From Symsagittifera roscoffensis (Eukaryota > Xenacoelomorpha > Acoela > Convolutidae), in assembly GCF_963678635.1 (NCBI RefSeq), contig NC_087070.1, forward strand, positions 20,259,461-20,323,460: a DNA stretch of 64,000 nucleotides, given 5' to 3'. Of this stretch, positions 32,523 to 45,958 are shown piece by piece. The position numbers and the translations under genes were made by a program. The notes beneath the pieces were generated by a model. That model made no database searches and was not told where the DNA came from. It saw nothing but the letters and a program-made list of their open reading frames with translations. Numbering within the stretch: the stretch's first letter is position 1; every line of letters begins with the position of its first letter.

Positions 32523-35441
32523 ATGTCATTCAAAAATCTAGGAAATAAGCAAACAATCGTTTTACACAACTGTGAGATAGCTAACAAAAAATGTGATCTT
32601 GTAATCCCACCTCATACACAAACAGTTGGATACATTAGAACAAAACGACAAACAATAAAAAGAAAAATTATAACCAAACAAAGACAAATCACACGAAAAA
32701 GATTTTCAAAAAATAGAAACGAATTTTCCGAATCAGAAACCAGCAGTTTAGATGAACTCTACAAATTAAAAGAATCAATTGATAAAAATTGTCCCATTCA
32801 CGATCAATTATATTTTTCCGATTCAGAATAAAAAAGCAATACAAACACAAACCAGTACACCTGTATAACTGGAATCAACCAATTAGACACATTGATAGCT
32901 ATATATTAACAGTCATCAAACGAAAAAAGAGCCACACTCAAAGTGACGATAGTCCAGATGACGAAGAGGGTTACCCCTTCCTCATAGATGCACCCGATAA
33001 TAGAGGGCAGCATGATTTTTGCAAGAACTTACTCGTAAATTTGTTTGAACCCGGAATCAGTCCATGCAAAGCAGAATTCCCAGATATAAAAATCAAAAGA
33101 CAAATTATTGAACATTATTTAAAAGACATATGTAACTTAACACAACAATATGGAATCTACACCATAGAATTCAGCACACCAAATACGAATCATCGTAAAT
33201 ATGTAATTCAAACAGACGATCTTGAATTAGAATTTTCAAAATTATTCCTAGAATATATCAAAAGCCTACAATATCACAATTCACAAAGAGCAAACTCTAT
33301 ATTCACTAATGAAGTTTTTGCAATAATATATACCTATATCTCTATATTTGAAAAAACAGAATTTCAAAGTATCTCACCAACTGAAACATCCAAACATACA
33401 AAAGTACGAAATGAAATTGCACTATTTTCAACTTTTCTACATATAATCAAAGAATATTTCACTAAAGATGATGTTTCACAACGAACTAAACATGACTTAC
33501 AAAAATTTTTGTCATGGTTTAGAATAGATTATTTCACACATAATTTAGACTTAATTTCACAAGCAAGAAAAAATTTCAGACCTCAAAATTCAAATGTCGA
33601 CACTGCCATTACAGAACAATCAGACTACGTTTGGTACCCTGAATGGTCTCATCCTACATTTATAAATATCCCACAATCTATCTCAAGTCAAGCAATAAGT
33701 AAAATATCTTATCACAGAGATTATGTAAAAGTAATACCACTAACCATTGATGCAACACCATTAATCTACAATACATTTTTACCTGATACACGAAATAACA
33801 GTTTAAATTCGACCGTCATACACAATGAAAACCTTAATGGAACTAGAAATCGTACTCAACAAGATATTCAAACACCATCACACTTCATAAATGAAGAAAT
33901 TGTCCAAACAACAACAACTACACAACAAAGTATTTCACCAATACACCCAAATTTAACAACACCAAGAAATACAAATACTTCACTGGCACAAGTAACCTTA
34001 CAATCAACCGTTAAACCTTCGGTTGCTCCAAAATATTCATATATGGATTATCAAACATATAGACCAATGACAGTACCGTCAAAAACACGAAAATCATTCA
34101 CAGGAAACACCTTTGCAGAACATAATTATAATTATGCTCACAAACAAAGAACAAATCAACCTCCCCGAAAAAATACACAAAATTTAAATCACGTATGTTC
34201 TCATTATTGGAATCTCCCGAAAACATCGACGAATTCAGTAAATTTTCCAGATAATTCACAACCTATACAGGATTATACTGAAAATTACCCATTCTTCCAA
34301 CAAAATAAAAATAACCAACATACACCATTTAATACAAACTATTTATCATCCGATGAAGATGATTATCACCAACCAGATATGTTTGCACCATATACTAAAG
34401 AATATCGCACACAAAGACCACGACAACCTCAACCATCTCGAAATATGAAAATTTACCCACAAAACCCAACAGATGTACAACATCCACAACAAATGCATAT
34501 ACAAAATCCATTTAACATACAATCTTTTCAACCAATACAACCACAAAATCCAATGTCAATGCATTTTTATCAACCAACTCAAATGCAAAATGAAATACCG
34601 CTTCCATATTACCTTCAGCAACACGAAATAACAAAAAATCAACTTTCAAATTTTTCGCAAATGCCAAATGCCGCAGAATCACTACAGATGACAATGAATC
34701 CATACCTCATGGGTGGATCATCAATAACATCCAATAAACCACTGATGGTATTTACAGGAACAGATCCTGAATATTCTGTAGAAGATTATTTAAATGCAGT
34801 AACAGCAAATTTAATTTTAAATATAGGACCTGAACCAATTAATACGCCACTACATCAAAATTGGATACATAGACGCACAGCATTGATACAAACAACCTTA
34901 GTTGGCGCAGCTCAAAAATGGTTTCCAGTATTACCTATAGAAAGAAAAACAGACTGGAAAAGATTTACACAAGAAATTTCAAAAATGTTTGACTCCGAAA
35001 GAAATAAACAACACCAAAGAGTTTTATGTAATGAAATTCGCAGATTACCAAATGAAACCATCAAACAATTAGCAGTACGCATCGAAACACTAGTTCGAAA
35101 AGCATGTTCACTTAACACACTTGACTATAAAAAAAACAAAAATGACAGAAATTTTAATGATGACCTTAACACCTCAATTAAGGAAAATAGCAATAAAAAA
35201 GAGAGCATCTCATCCTTCCTCAATTCGAGAGCCAGATTTAGATTTTCGAAAACTAGTAGATAAACTAGAGCAAGCGGAAATCACAATGAAACTTGAAGAA
35301 ACAGAAAATCTAAAACTACAATATGTTAACCGAATTGAAACAAACAATACACAAATAAATAACATAAAGGAATCAGATATAGACCAAATTGAAAAAATCA
35401 CTGAAATACTAAATATCTATGAAAAAAAATCCAAAATTTAA
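32523..35441 (+). pseudogene. gag of the giant element, frameshifted
   Basis: Gag would form the particle. Three frames cover it: 32523-32831 (102 codons), 32789-35263 (824 codons) and the last part of 35121-35441. The long middle is Asn/Gln/Thr/Pro-rich with His/Gln/Met repeats around residues 560-620. The recognisable capsid lies near the end (PLMVFTGTDPEYSVEDYLN, then GAAQKWFPVLP, then RLPNETIKQLAVRIETLVRK), as in Ty3/gypsy gag. The first overlap is a -1 step; the second, near 35200, moves to a frame continuing IREPDLDFRKLVDKLEQAE. These may be mutations or, for the first, programmed. A gag of over 950 residues is long for the group. Confidence 0.8.
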
Positions 35442-37104
35442 AGGCAAACCATCCTTCAAAAAATGGTGTAATTATTGCCGACACAGTCTTTCCGAATGTA
35501 GACAAAAACAACAAGATAATCAGAATAAACCTCAAAAGCATAAAAAACCAAATAAATCGTTCTATCAATATATGAAAAAAGATCAAAATCTACCAAACAA
35601 ACATATATATAAAAATAAAAGTTCAGGAAAACCACTTCCGAACAACACCAATTACACAAGGAATCAATCACCATATAATTCAAGTTATAGAGGAAGATCA
35701 CCAGAACGAAGAAATACACAAAATTCTTCACAAAATATTTATAATCGATCAGATAGTCGAAACAACTATTTGAGATCAAATTCCAATGCAACACAATTTG
35801 TTTCTAGATCCAGTTCCCAATCAAACCCAAGAAATAAACACTATTCGAATAATCAATCACGAAACTCATCATACAACAGGAATAGAAACTATTCACATAA
35901 TAGAAATAGAAGTTATTCGAACAATCGAAATCAGAATTACCCGAAAAATCGATCAAGAAATAACTCGTATAATAGATTAAACTATCACAGATCAAATGAC
36001 AATTATCAAAACAGATCACGGAACAATTCACAAAATCGAAATTCAAGTTATAATAATCAATATAGAAATAATTCCCAGTCACCACATAGGAATAATAACC
36101 ATTATAATAATTCTAAACATCGATATAGAAGTAGTACACCAAAACATCAAAGACATATTAATCAAGTACAGTCAAATGAAGAAACAACATCAGACCCCCA
36201 GGGTATTGATGACACAGGAAGTAACGAACTACAACAAAATCAAATAAACTGTGGATCATCAGATACAGAAAGTGATACAGAAAATACTATCTCCGTAAAT
36301 ATGATAACAGTCGAAAACGACTATGAACCTATCATATATGAAAAACATTTTACATCACACATATATGAAAATCAATTGGAACTCCTTCACAATTATTACA
36401 TTGAACCCATCGATGATACACAAACTACACAAGAAGTAAATGAAATTAACACGGTAATTAAACCCAATGAAAAAGACAAAACTAAATGTTCAAACACAAA
36501 TCATAGTTATCAAAATATACAAAAAAAACAACCCAGAGAAAAAAATTGGACAATACCATTTTTCTTAGAAAGTCCAAGAAACAAAGAATTTCAACCACCA
36601 GATCTTGAAATTGATTTTTTAATTGATTCAGGAGCAGAATCAAACATAATTAATATTCCCACATGGAATGAAATCAAAACATTACATCCAAAATTAACGC
36701 CCCTTGCAACCTCTAGTAAACTAGCAACAGCACAAGGATCAACATTAGTAAATTACGGAAAAATCCAATTATTCCTTCTCCCCACAAGAACAATGGAGCA
36801 AAATAAAATTCTAAACAAACCATTTAAACAAATATTTCATATAACTGATATTAAGCACAATATCATTGGCATACCATTTATATCAAATTATATACCAACA
36901 ATCAACATCTTAAATAGTAAAATACTAATCAAAGATAAATACACAAAAACAAAAAATACAGCTCTAACATTCTTTCAAAGATTAAACAAACAACCACCAT
37001 TTTTCTCAAAATTTTACCCAATTTATAACCAACAACGGAAACACCTGAAACCATTATCAGGAAATATATTTAACTTTTCAAACAAAACAAGTTCACCAGT
37101 ATGA
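35419..37104 (+). pseudogene. Nucleocapsid-like and protease region (pro)
   Basis: A 561-codon frame. Residues 1-30 hold a damaged zinc knuckle (WCNYCRHSLSEC: the two Cys, a His and a Cys remain, but the Cys-to-His spacing is too short). Residues 60-240 are a basic, repetitive Arg/Asn/Ser/Tyr stretch (RNxxYNRNRNYS type), as in RNA-binding tails. Residues 390-520 contain an aspartic protease: FLIDSGAESNIINIP with the catalytic Asp-Ser-Gly, and HNIIGIPFI as the second conserved block. A frameshift in the A-run near 35425 separates it from gag. The frame stops with TGA before RT. Confidence 0.8.
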
Positions 37105-39313
37105 TAAAAGTCAATATAAACAACAACTTTTTATGTCTTACTTTGAATTTAAACCTATTCACAAGTTTTTCAAAATCACGATCTCATCTATAAAATTTTT
37201 GAAAAACACGAATTCCGACATCATTTCGTTACACGTGTATAACAATACACCGTACCAAGTAACATTACTTAGGACTTTTAGGATATTGCGAAACAAGCGC
37301 TACAATCTCACCCATATATGAAGTAGCCTACCGCGTAAATAATATACTCCAATTATTAGATATTTGTCAATCCACAATTCTTGACGAACAATTATCCATA
37401 AATAATATAATAAGCAAGGAAAAGAGAAACACAGATTATTTCAAAAAAACACCATATTTTAAACCAACGTTCAATATAACAAATTACACAAAAGAACAAC
37501 AACAATTTTTAACGATGTTTATTTTTGAATACTCACAAATTACACAAATCGATATTGACAAACTAGCAAAACAACTGTTAAAATAATCAACAGCCTACGC
37601 AACATCAAAATTTGACGTTCGGAAAATCAGTTCATCACTACATCTCCCGTTAAAACCTGACGCAGTTTTCAAAAAACAAAGAGCTAGTAAAGTACCAATT
37701 CATTTACACGACAAAGTAAATAGATTACTTGATATTTTAGAAAAATACAAAATTATCTCACCAGTAAATAAAGAAGGACAACCAAAAGGTAACACATTTA
37801 TTAACCCTGTTATCATTCTAGCAAAAGGAGAATCATTAAAAATAGTTTTAGACGCTAGATACCTCAATTCACTAATTGACGAATTGAAATGCAATTGGCC
37901 TATTGAACCAATACAACATATCTTAACAATAATAAACGGAAAATACTTTACAACCGCAGATATGAATAGTGCATACAATCAAATGCCACTAGATGATTAA
38001 TCACGACGTTTAACACAATTTGTTATTGGTAATCAACAATATGAATTTAACCGCCTATTCTATGGAATTTCCATCGGACCAGCAGCATTTTCAGCTTTTA
38101 TGAGTAAAATTTTTAGACCACTAATACTCAAGAAAAACGCAATCACCTATTTGGATGATGTTTTTATGCAATCACAGACAAAAGAAGAAATGTTTACAGT
38201 TTTAGAACACTATCATAAAATACTTCAGAACGAAAATCTGAAGGCCGCCCCTGACAAATCTCACTTCTTCTTAACAAGAGTTAAATTTTTAGGACATAAT
38301 ATAGAAAGAAACACAATCACTCCATTAAAATCACGCATTGATGCTATTCAAAAACTTCAACCACCAACAAACAAAAAGAAATTCCAAGAAATCCTTGGAA
38401 TGTTAAATTTCTTAAGCAAGTACGTTTATAAAATGCAATTATATTTAAGACCGTTCTATAATATCCTCAGACAACAAAATAATTTTGAATGGACCACTGA
38501 ACATCAAACACGATTTGAAGAATTTAAAAAACTTTTAACTGAAGAAATTTCAAACACAATTCCAGATCCAAATCAACCATTCTATGCAATGTGCGATGCT
38601 TCAAATTTTGGCATCGGCGCAGCATTACTACAATCACATAGTGGAACAAATAAAATGAATCTAATATCAGCGAAATCACGATTATTCACACAAGCAGAGC
38701 TACGACTCTCTACTCTAATGAGAGAATGTACAGCTATAATTATCACACTTACAGAATACGAATTGCTGATACTTGTTAGAATACGAATTGCTCACCCTTA
38801 CAGAATACGAATTGCGGATCAAAACACCCAACAGTTTTATTTACAGATCATAAACCAATTATATTTCTTTTCATTCAAAAATCAAATCCTAATCATAGAG
38901 TTTATAGATTTCAACTAATTTTAATGAAATTTCCAAACTTACATATAGTTTGGACAGCAGGAGAAAACTTTGCATTACCAGATACATTAAGTAGAAATAC
39001 GCCACCTGAACTACTTACACGAAAAACTACAGTTGAAATACCTAAGAATATTAAATTCTATCTCGCAAAAGACGAAACATCACCCCGAATAGAATGCAAA
39101 TATGCAGTAAAAAGTGACATTGACCAATCACAAATAATTAACCTACAACACTTCCCGCTTTACTTAGATTGCCAAAATAATCATTACGAAGTTGATCTAC
39201 TAGGAACCTCAACTTTCAAACAAATTCCATACTCACAATGGATAAAAAATAACACCCAACAAAAACGAATAAAACAACACTCGTATAAAAAAGATTTTTT
39301 TTCCATTAATTGA
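37105..39313 (+). pseudogene. Reverse transcriptase and RNase H of the giant element
   Basis: Copies RNA to DNA and removes the RNA template. Motifs in order: FINPVIILAKG, LDARYLNSLID, TTADMNSAYNQMPL (motif A), FYGISIGPAAFSAFMS (motif B), ITYLDDVFMQS (YLDD, motif C), FLGHNIERN, then the connection domain and YAMCDASNFGIGAALLQ and FTDHKPI of RNase H. In-frame TAA codons occur near 37584 and at 37998-38000 (just after motif A). A 49-bp duplication at 38750-38818 throws RNase H out of frame; the frame is restored as TDHKPI...WTAGENFALPDTLSR. It is broken in this copy. Confidence 0.9.
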
Positions 39314-41180
39314 AAAAGAAAATTTAACTGATAAAATAAATTTATCAGGACCACAAACAAATGATTCAAAATACCCAATAAATCAAATTTTTGACCTCCA
39401 TGACCCACTTGATACAATTTCCCTATCAAAATTAAAAATTGAAATTATTTTTCTCCCTCCAACAGACAAAATTACGCTTGAACTCTTGAAACAATATCAA
39501 AATCTTGACCCAGTAATTAGACAACTAAAATCATGGCGCAAATACAAAACTAAGCCCGTAAAAGCAGATACCACAATTTTAGGAAATAAAACACTCCTCC
39601 GATATTTCCGAAAATTTAATAATAAAACAATTAATGAAAACACAGACCTTCTAGGACATCAATTAAATGATTCTACAGTTCCCTGTCTCCCTTTTAAGTA
39701 TGATACTAATAGCTTTTATAATTTCACATACACAAAATACTAAAGGACACTCTGGATCAGAGAAAACATATTCAAACTTTACACAAAATTTTTATTTCCC
39801 AAATGCACCAATTTGGATAAAAATATTATGCAATGATTGTATAGTATGTCAGCTTAATAAACCTTATCCAAATCAAAAACAAATACCACAAAAACAAGAT
39901 TTTAAAGGACAAAGTTTATATTTTAACCATTGTATTTCATTCGATACAAAAGGACCAATTTCACCATCCTCTGAAGGGAACTCCTACATTATGGTAATTG
40001 TTGATGCATTTACACATTATGTAGCACTCAACCCAGTACCACATTGTAATGCTTGTTATGCTTACACAACACTTTATGAACACTGGATAGCTAAATTCGG
40101 ATTACCCGAAATCTTAGTTACAGATAACGGCACAGAATTCATAAATAATGAAATCATCACACTATGTCACTTATATAACATCAAACATAAACCACGTACA
40201 TCTCATGCACCTTGGACAAACGGTTTAGTAGAAGGTATGAACCGTTCACTACAAGAATATCTTAGATGTATCATAAATGGAAATGATACAAGATACACAG
40301 AATGGTAAGCAGATGTAAAATTATTTCCCTTAGCATATAATTCTCAAATTACAACAACTCTAGGAATGTCACCATACGAAATTGTTTTTAATCAAAAGCC
40401 ACGTAAACCAATTATGTTTACAGCAAACTCTCATAAAAATGCACAAGGTTATTGCCAACCAAATAAAGACTCAGTTTGTTATAACCTACCTTTACACACG
40501 CATGATGAAGATCATTTTCATCACCCACAAATCCTTAAATTAGCCTCCGGCACACACACCGAATGGATTTTAAATAGAGATAAAAAATACAATGAAATTT
40601 ACCAAAGAGTAACAAAAGAATTGTTACAAAGGCAATACATTAACGAACAAATTAATTCACGCTTTACACCAGCCTCAGATTTAAAAATTGGATACCTAAT
40701 TTTAATACACAAAAAGGAATTTATAAAAAATTACAACCCCTTCGCAAAGGACCATACCAAATAATTGCCAAACCCACTGACGTAACATATAAAATCACCG
40801 ATTCAAACCAAAAAGAAATTGTTCAACATCGGAACAATCTATTGCCTTACTACCCAAAAGAGTACGCACTACGCGAATTAACTCAATTATATTCTTTCAC
40901 AGGTTTAAAAGTTATTCAAAATCACCCACATACGGAAAAAGAAATAAATGAACAAAACGACATTCATCATGGAAAACAAAATACAAAACCAACTACAACC
41001 CAAAATAATACAAAAAAGCTAAATCAAAAAATACCTCAAAAAGAAAGGAAAAATAGGAAAATGATAGAAAAAATTTTACCACAAGAACAAGTCGAGAATC
41101 AGAACATAGAGAGTCATCACGACTTAGAAATCAACCACGTAAAAACTACAAAACATTCATCCCACAATCTAAAATATTAA
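39314..41180 (+). pseudogene. Integrase of the giant element
   Basis: Inserts the DNA copy into the host chromosome. After a slip in an eight-T run (39293-39300) and another frame change near 39690, the zinc-binding HHCC domain is complete (HTQNTKGHSG...CNDCIVCQ). The catalytic core has FDTKGP (first Asp), VTDNGTEF (second Asp) and GLVEGMNRSLQEY (Glu). A TAA at 40306-40308 interrupts the core end; the C-terminal GPYQII...HRNNLLPYYP block follows a frameshift near 40740, and a Lys/Asn/Gln-rich tail ends at 41180. No chromodomain was recognised. Confidence 0.9.
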
Positions 41181-41763
41181 AGAAAGTTTAATTTCAAAAT
41201 AACTTTAATTTTAAAATCCTCGCACCTCTCGATCATATTGAATTTTAATTTTTCAAAATAATATGCTGACAAAAAACGCAACAATTCTAGTTCAAATTCA
41301 GCCAATAGGATTCATTCAATCTGTCACCGTCTATAACAATAACACCAACCTATTAGACGAAAGATATTAAACTCCAGGCATATCTATAACTATAACTTTA
41401 CAACCTCCAGGTCAAAAATAAGCAAACCACTCAGACTTGACAACTAAAATAAATACCACCATAATATCATAACCCTCCCTTATCTAATAACGCAAAGATC
41501 AACAATATTTTCCCAATTTAGACGTCAAAAATCCCCCAACCAAAAATGATAATTTAGCCTAAAGTACAAAAATCTCAAAAATACCTCAGATCAACTGACA
41601 AATAAAAAACAAGCAAAGAGGATCTCCCGAACACCATAAAATTAGCCCCCAACAACTTTTCACAAAACTCAACCCACTTGTTAAAAAATCATTAAATAAC
41701 TCGACCACACTTGAAAAGCGCCATAAACAACAAAAAATATTCGACCAAGAAATCATTTTTTAA
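41181..41763 (+). other. Non-coding gap between pol and ORF X
   Basis: A/C-rich, no ORF. It would hold acceptor or leader signals for a subgenomic RNA; none stands out by eye. Confidence 0.4.
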
Positions 41764-43245
41764 ATGCTCTTCTCTCGATCAGTCAATATCTTTAAAAATT
41801 TAATTTTCAACATTTTCATAAACTTTTTCACAATACTTAAACTTTTATTCATATTTCTCTTTGATACTTTTGAAGCTTTTATAATAATTTTAATCATTTT
41901 TTGCAACACTTTTTTACTTTTCTACTCCCTATTTGAAATATATCTCCAATTTTCCCAAATCATTGACCAAATCATTGACCATAGGTACGATAACCCAAAT
42001 TTTATTTAAATGATACGAACAATTTTTAGTAGAACAGATATTTTTTTACTATTTGTAATTTTTATAACATTTTTATCATCCCTAATATTGACAATGTGCA
42101 AATGTATAAGAAAGGCAATAATCACATTCGCCTTAGCAACAATCCTTTTATTTCTTTTCCTTGAAGAATACTACAATAAACATCAATTTTTTCACTAGGA
42201 AAAATCAATCAGAATACTTTCAAAAATTGCTAATCAACAATCACACAATCAGTCTTCACCGACATCATCCCAAGAAAACCCGACAATACCTACAACTACC
42301 CAAAACCCCCAAACATCCACACGAATTTCTTTCCAAGATAACCCATACAATTTTGAAGAACGACACGCTCGCTTATCCGAACCATTAGAACCAGTTCAGC
42401 GACAAGCACCCCTAAGTGAACCAACATATAACTTGTACCCAACATTACCACAAGAATTAAGTAGAACAAGAAACATTAGTCAAAACCAAAACACAGTTGA
42501 AATAAATAGACAAATTATACATCCACGACGAAATAGAAATTTTCAAACCCCCCGAGTTCATTTTGATATACCCCAATCCCCATCACAAATTACTCCAGAA
42601 AACCAAAATAGTAAATTACCAGAAACCCCTAGACTTCTTTCACAACGTAGCACCTCAAGTATACCCTCAGATTACTTAGGTTCAACACGAACATCTGAAC
42701 AAATACGTGGCAATCCCTTTAACCCCCCCAATCAAACATCACGACCACCATATTGGACAACACACTCATTCACACAAGGTGAACCAAATTTAACAAATGA
42801 CCCAATAGATATTTCTACGGATACAACAACATCATCATCACTACCAGAAACATTATCACTACCATCAACACCATCAATAAGCCAGATTTCACCGACGCCT
42901 TTCCCCCTAAATTTTCCAAATAACCTCGACGCTAGATATCGAGAACAATCATCAACAAATATCCCTTTAAGATTAGATTGGAACACGTTCACAGCACCCC
43001 CACCATTATTTGGACAACATCCAGAAAGTAACCGACTCCACAATTGGGCACTCCATAGACTACAATATAGACAAGACATCCACGAAGACATTCGTGACCA
43101 TAACATCCAAATATTCCAACAAAATAGTCTGCAATTAAAATTCGAAATCACGATTAAACTTAACAACATTGTTCAACATCCTTACCCATTAAACCCAATC
43201 CAATATAACAGCTCATTTGCTACCACCACCATTTATAACAACTGA
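41764..43245 (+). pseudogene. ORF X: membrane-anchored accessory protein (two stops)
   Basis: I do not recognise this protein. Three stretches that look separate are one uninterrupted frame of about 493 codons broken only by TAA at 42007-42009 and TAG at 42196-42198. Residues 1-145 contain about three to four hydrophobic segments (FNIFINFFTILKLLFIFLF, AFIIILIIFCNTFLLFYSLF, IFLLFVIFITFLSSLIL, IITFALATILLFLFL). The middle (about 160-400) is Pro/Ser/Thr-rich with many SP and TP pairs. The last 90 residues are a more ordered His/Gln-rich stretch (LHNWALHRLQYRQDIHEDI). It lies between integrase and env. A viral membrane or accessory protein is the natural guess; nothing shows its role. Confidence 0.65.
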
Positions 43246-43329
43246 AGTAATATATAAGTACGACAGATATACCAAAAAGACAATTGGTTTCATCACATTT
43301 TATAACCCATACTCAGGATTATTATACAC

Positions 43330-45958
43330 ATGTATATTCTAAAAATATTGATATTTCAACAAATCTTTTTTCCAATATTTTCCGATCAAAACACAAATCC
43401 TTCTCCCCGCACAGGACCCCAGGACTTATTAATAACACACTACGATTGTGAAGAAAATGAACACCAATATGCAACACTACACCAATATGCAATAAATCAA
43501 GTATCACAATGCGAAACAGAACCACAAGCTATAGAAACTACAAATGTAATAGCGACACTGTATTCAAAAGCCCGAGCAACTACAGTCGCAGGATACAAAT
43601 TTACAGCAACATTTCCGAAAAGAAAGTACATTGTTCACAAGTTTCAAACGGAATTAAAAACCGACTTGACCACGAATCATTCTACCAAAGTAAAATAGAA
43701 CGACTTCTACATCTAAATCCCGATGATTGTAAAAACGAGCTACTCAGACTAAATATCACAAGAAATAAAAACACCGACAAAAAACTAGTATATTTTCAAG
43801 TCATTGCCGATTCTGTACATCAAGCAGAACTTGAAAGATATCAAGGACATATAAAACTAGATGAAAAATACCCATACAACGGCGCACACGGAAGATTAAC
43901 TTAAGACATACACGATAAGCACTGGATACCACACATTGGTATAAATAATCCATCAAACTGCAAAGCAGACACAAAAAATAAAGGATATCAAGAAATAATG
44001 TTTTTCGATTGGAAAATACAACTCGAAAAAATACAACTCACACGAGATTTATCCGATAACACAATGATCTATCAAGGAATTAGATTACCTTGTAAAAACG
44101 ATCAAGGTTATTGTGATCCTACAACACGGACACAAGCAACAATTGTTTGGTTTCCCGAAGATACATGCACAAATTTCAAGTAGCAAAAATACACGCTCGA
44201 ATGATAAAATTTCACGAAAAATATTTTATAGAATCAATTCCATATGAACAAGTCCATCCATCACGAAAACAAAGTACTGATTTCCGAAATATCCATTATA
44301 TAGAAAATAAATTAACACGTTTCCAAATATATCAAGAAACAGAAATCGCATGCAAATACAGGAACTCACTTGACAAAACACAATATTCTGAAATACTAGT
44401 TGAATACGAAAAAGGTTTCGACATGACCACTGGAAAAATAAAATTTGACCCTTATGTCACAGGTCATCCTCTAAACGAAGGAACATCATATATACCAGTT
44501 AATTTTCAAAAAAGCAATGGTCAACCTGGTGGAAAACTAAAGCCACATGACACTAGAAGTACACGTTTACAAGAACTATCACTAATGAATAATACTTATT
44601 TTGGTAATATCCACTATGATATCTACTTAGATATGAAGTTACACTACACGATTAGTCGAATTTTTCAAGAAATGTCACTCTCCGAATTAGAAACACTTCA
44701 CCAACTATGCGAATTAGAAAGAACACAAATCCTACAATCACTCGCACTAGCAGTATTAAAAAAACCCTACGCAGGTTATTTATTATCAGGAAATAGATCA
44801 AATTTTCTAGACTACGAAGGAAACATTTTATGGTTTTATACTTGTACCAAAAAAGTACTACCACTATATGTTTTTGAAGATAAACGCTGCTATAAAAGAA
44901 TCCCTATTTTTTTAAATAAAAATAAGATACATTTTGTTGACACACTTTCACGACGAACATATTTTTGGGATACCGCAGTCCCATGTGGATCAGAAAATAG
45001 CCACAATGTAGTACAGTTGAACCCTGATGAAGATAAATATTATCTTCTTACTCCATACCCTACGTTAATGCAATCACTCAAAAAAAAATTTTCACCCGAA
45101 AGCATCAGAGCTATTGCTCGTAATCCAAATATTGATTTACAATCAATTGGAATATATTCAAAACCAGATATCCAACACCACATTAGAACACAACAATTCC
45201 AAGAATTATTAACACAAATGGACACTATACAGAGACAATCAATTGATCAAAATTTACGAAAACTTGCCGAAACCGCAGGATTTGCAGATATTTATACACA
45301 AGATTATAGCGGATATTTTAAAGACATTAAAGACTATATATATCTAAACGGTGAAAAATACAGACCACAAGATATTTCACCAATAAATGTTTTTAGCTTT
45401 GTTACCCTAAAAAATGAAATTGTCGATTTTCTAGGATGGCCCTATTACATCTTAGAAAAATTAACTATCCTATACGTAATGTTTAACTTTATAGGATTTC
45501 TTTTTTCACTTTCAAAAGGAATTTACAACACATGCGCTATACACACACAAGTAAATAGACAAGCAAGTGTAGCACGGATACTATTTGCAGGATTTTTTGG
45601 AATTTTTTCTTCATCAAAAAACAAAATTCTTCTAGACGCACAAATAAAAGAATATAATACAAAAATAGCGACAAGACAGAACACGTACGACGAAGAACAT
45701 AATAACATAGAAGTAACACCTACCGCACCACAGTTGCTACCCCTACCACATAACCATCCATTATCCTTAGTCCCACGTAATTTCCGAAACCTAGCAATAA
45801 CACATAACCCAAATTTTAGACCAAATATATCACAAAGTCCCATACAACATATAATGACACATCATTCACAAGATGATAATACATATGAACAAATTATAGA
45901 ACAACCCCATATCACCGCTTTTCAGTCTCAAAATAATCATTTTTTTAGCCCACGATGA
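43330..45958 (+). pseudogene. env of the giant element, frameshifted
   Basis: Envelope glycoprotein-like gene, expected to mediate particle entry. The start has a hydrophobic signal-like segment. The ectodomain has several Cys and scattered glycosylation sites. Near the C-terminus are a long hydrophobic stretch (YVMFNFIGFLFSL at about 45474-45512) and a second one (LFAGFFGIF), then a polar Pro/Ser/His-rich tail. It is split by frame changes near 43630 and 44160 and an in-frame TAA at 43902-43904. The last 603 codons (44147-45958) are intact. I could not assign it to a known viral fusion-protein class. Its stop overlaps the ORF Y start. Confidence 0.75.

Noticed and set aside
32789-32831. Gag overlap read as a certain programmed -1 frameshift.
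   Set aside because: No clear X-XXY-YYZ heptamer sits in the right phase and other plain frameshifts occur in the same gene, so mutation is equally likely.
37580-40310. In-frame TAA codons in pol suggested reassignment of TAA to an amino acid.
   Set aside because: Frameshifts in the same gene show ordinary decay, TAG and TGA also interrupt frames, and the intact host genes here (NLR-like, GGH) end with TAA.
41225-41240. CGCACCTCTCGA shared with the duplication starts at 8116 and 8979.
   Set aside because: Only 12 bases match and the flanks differ; most likely coincidence.
42732-43169. Minus-strand frame of 145 codons opposite ORF X.
   Set aside because: It is the complement of a Pro/Ser/Thr-rich coding strand; that composition leaves few stops on the opposite strand.
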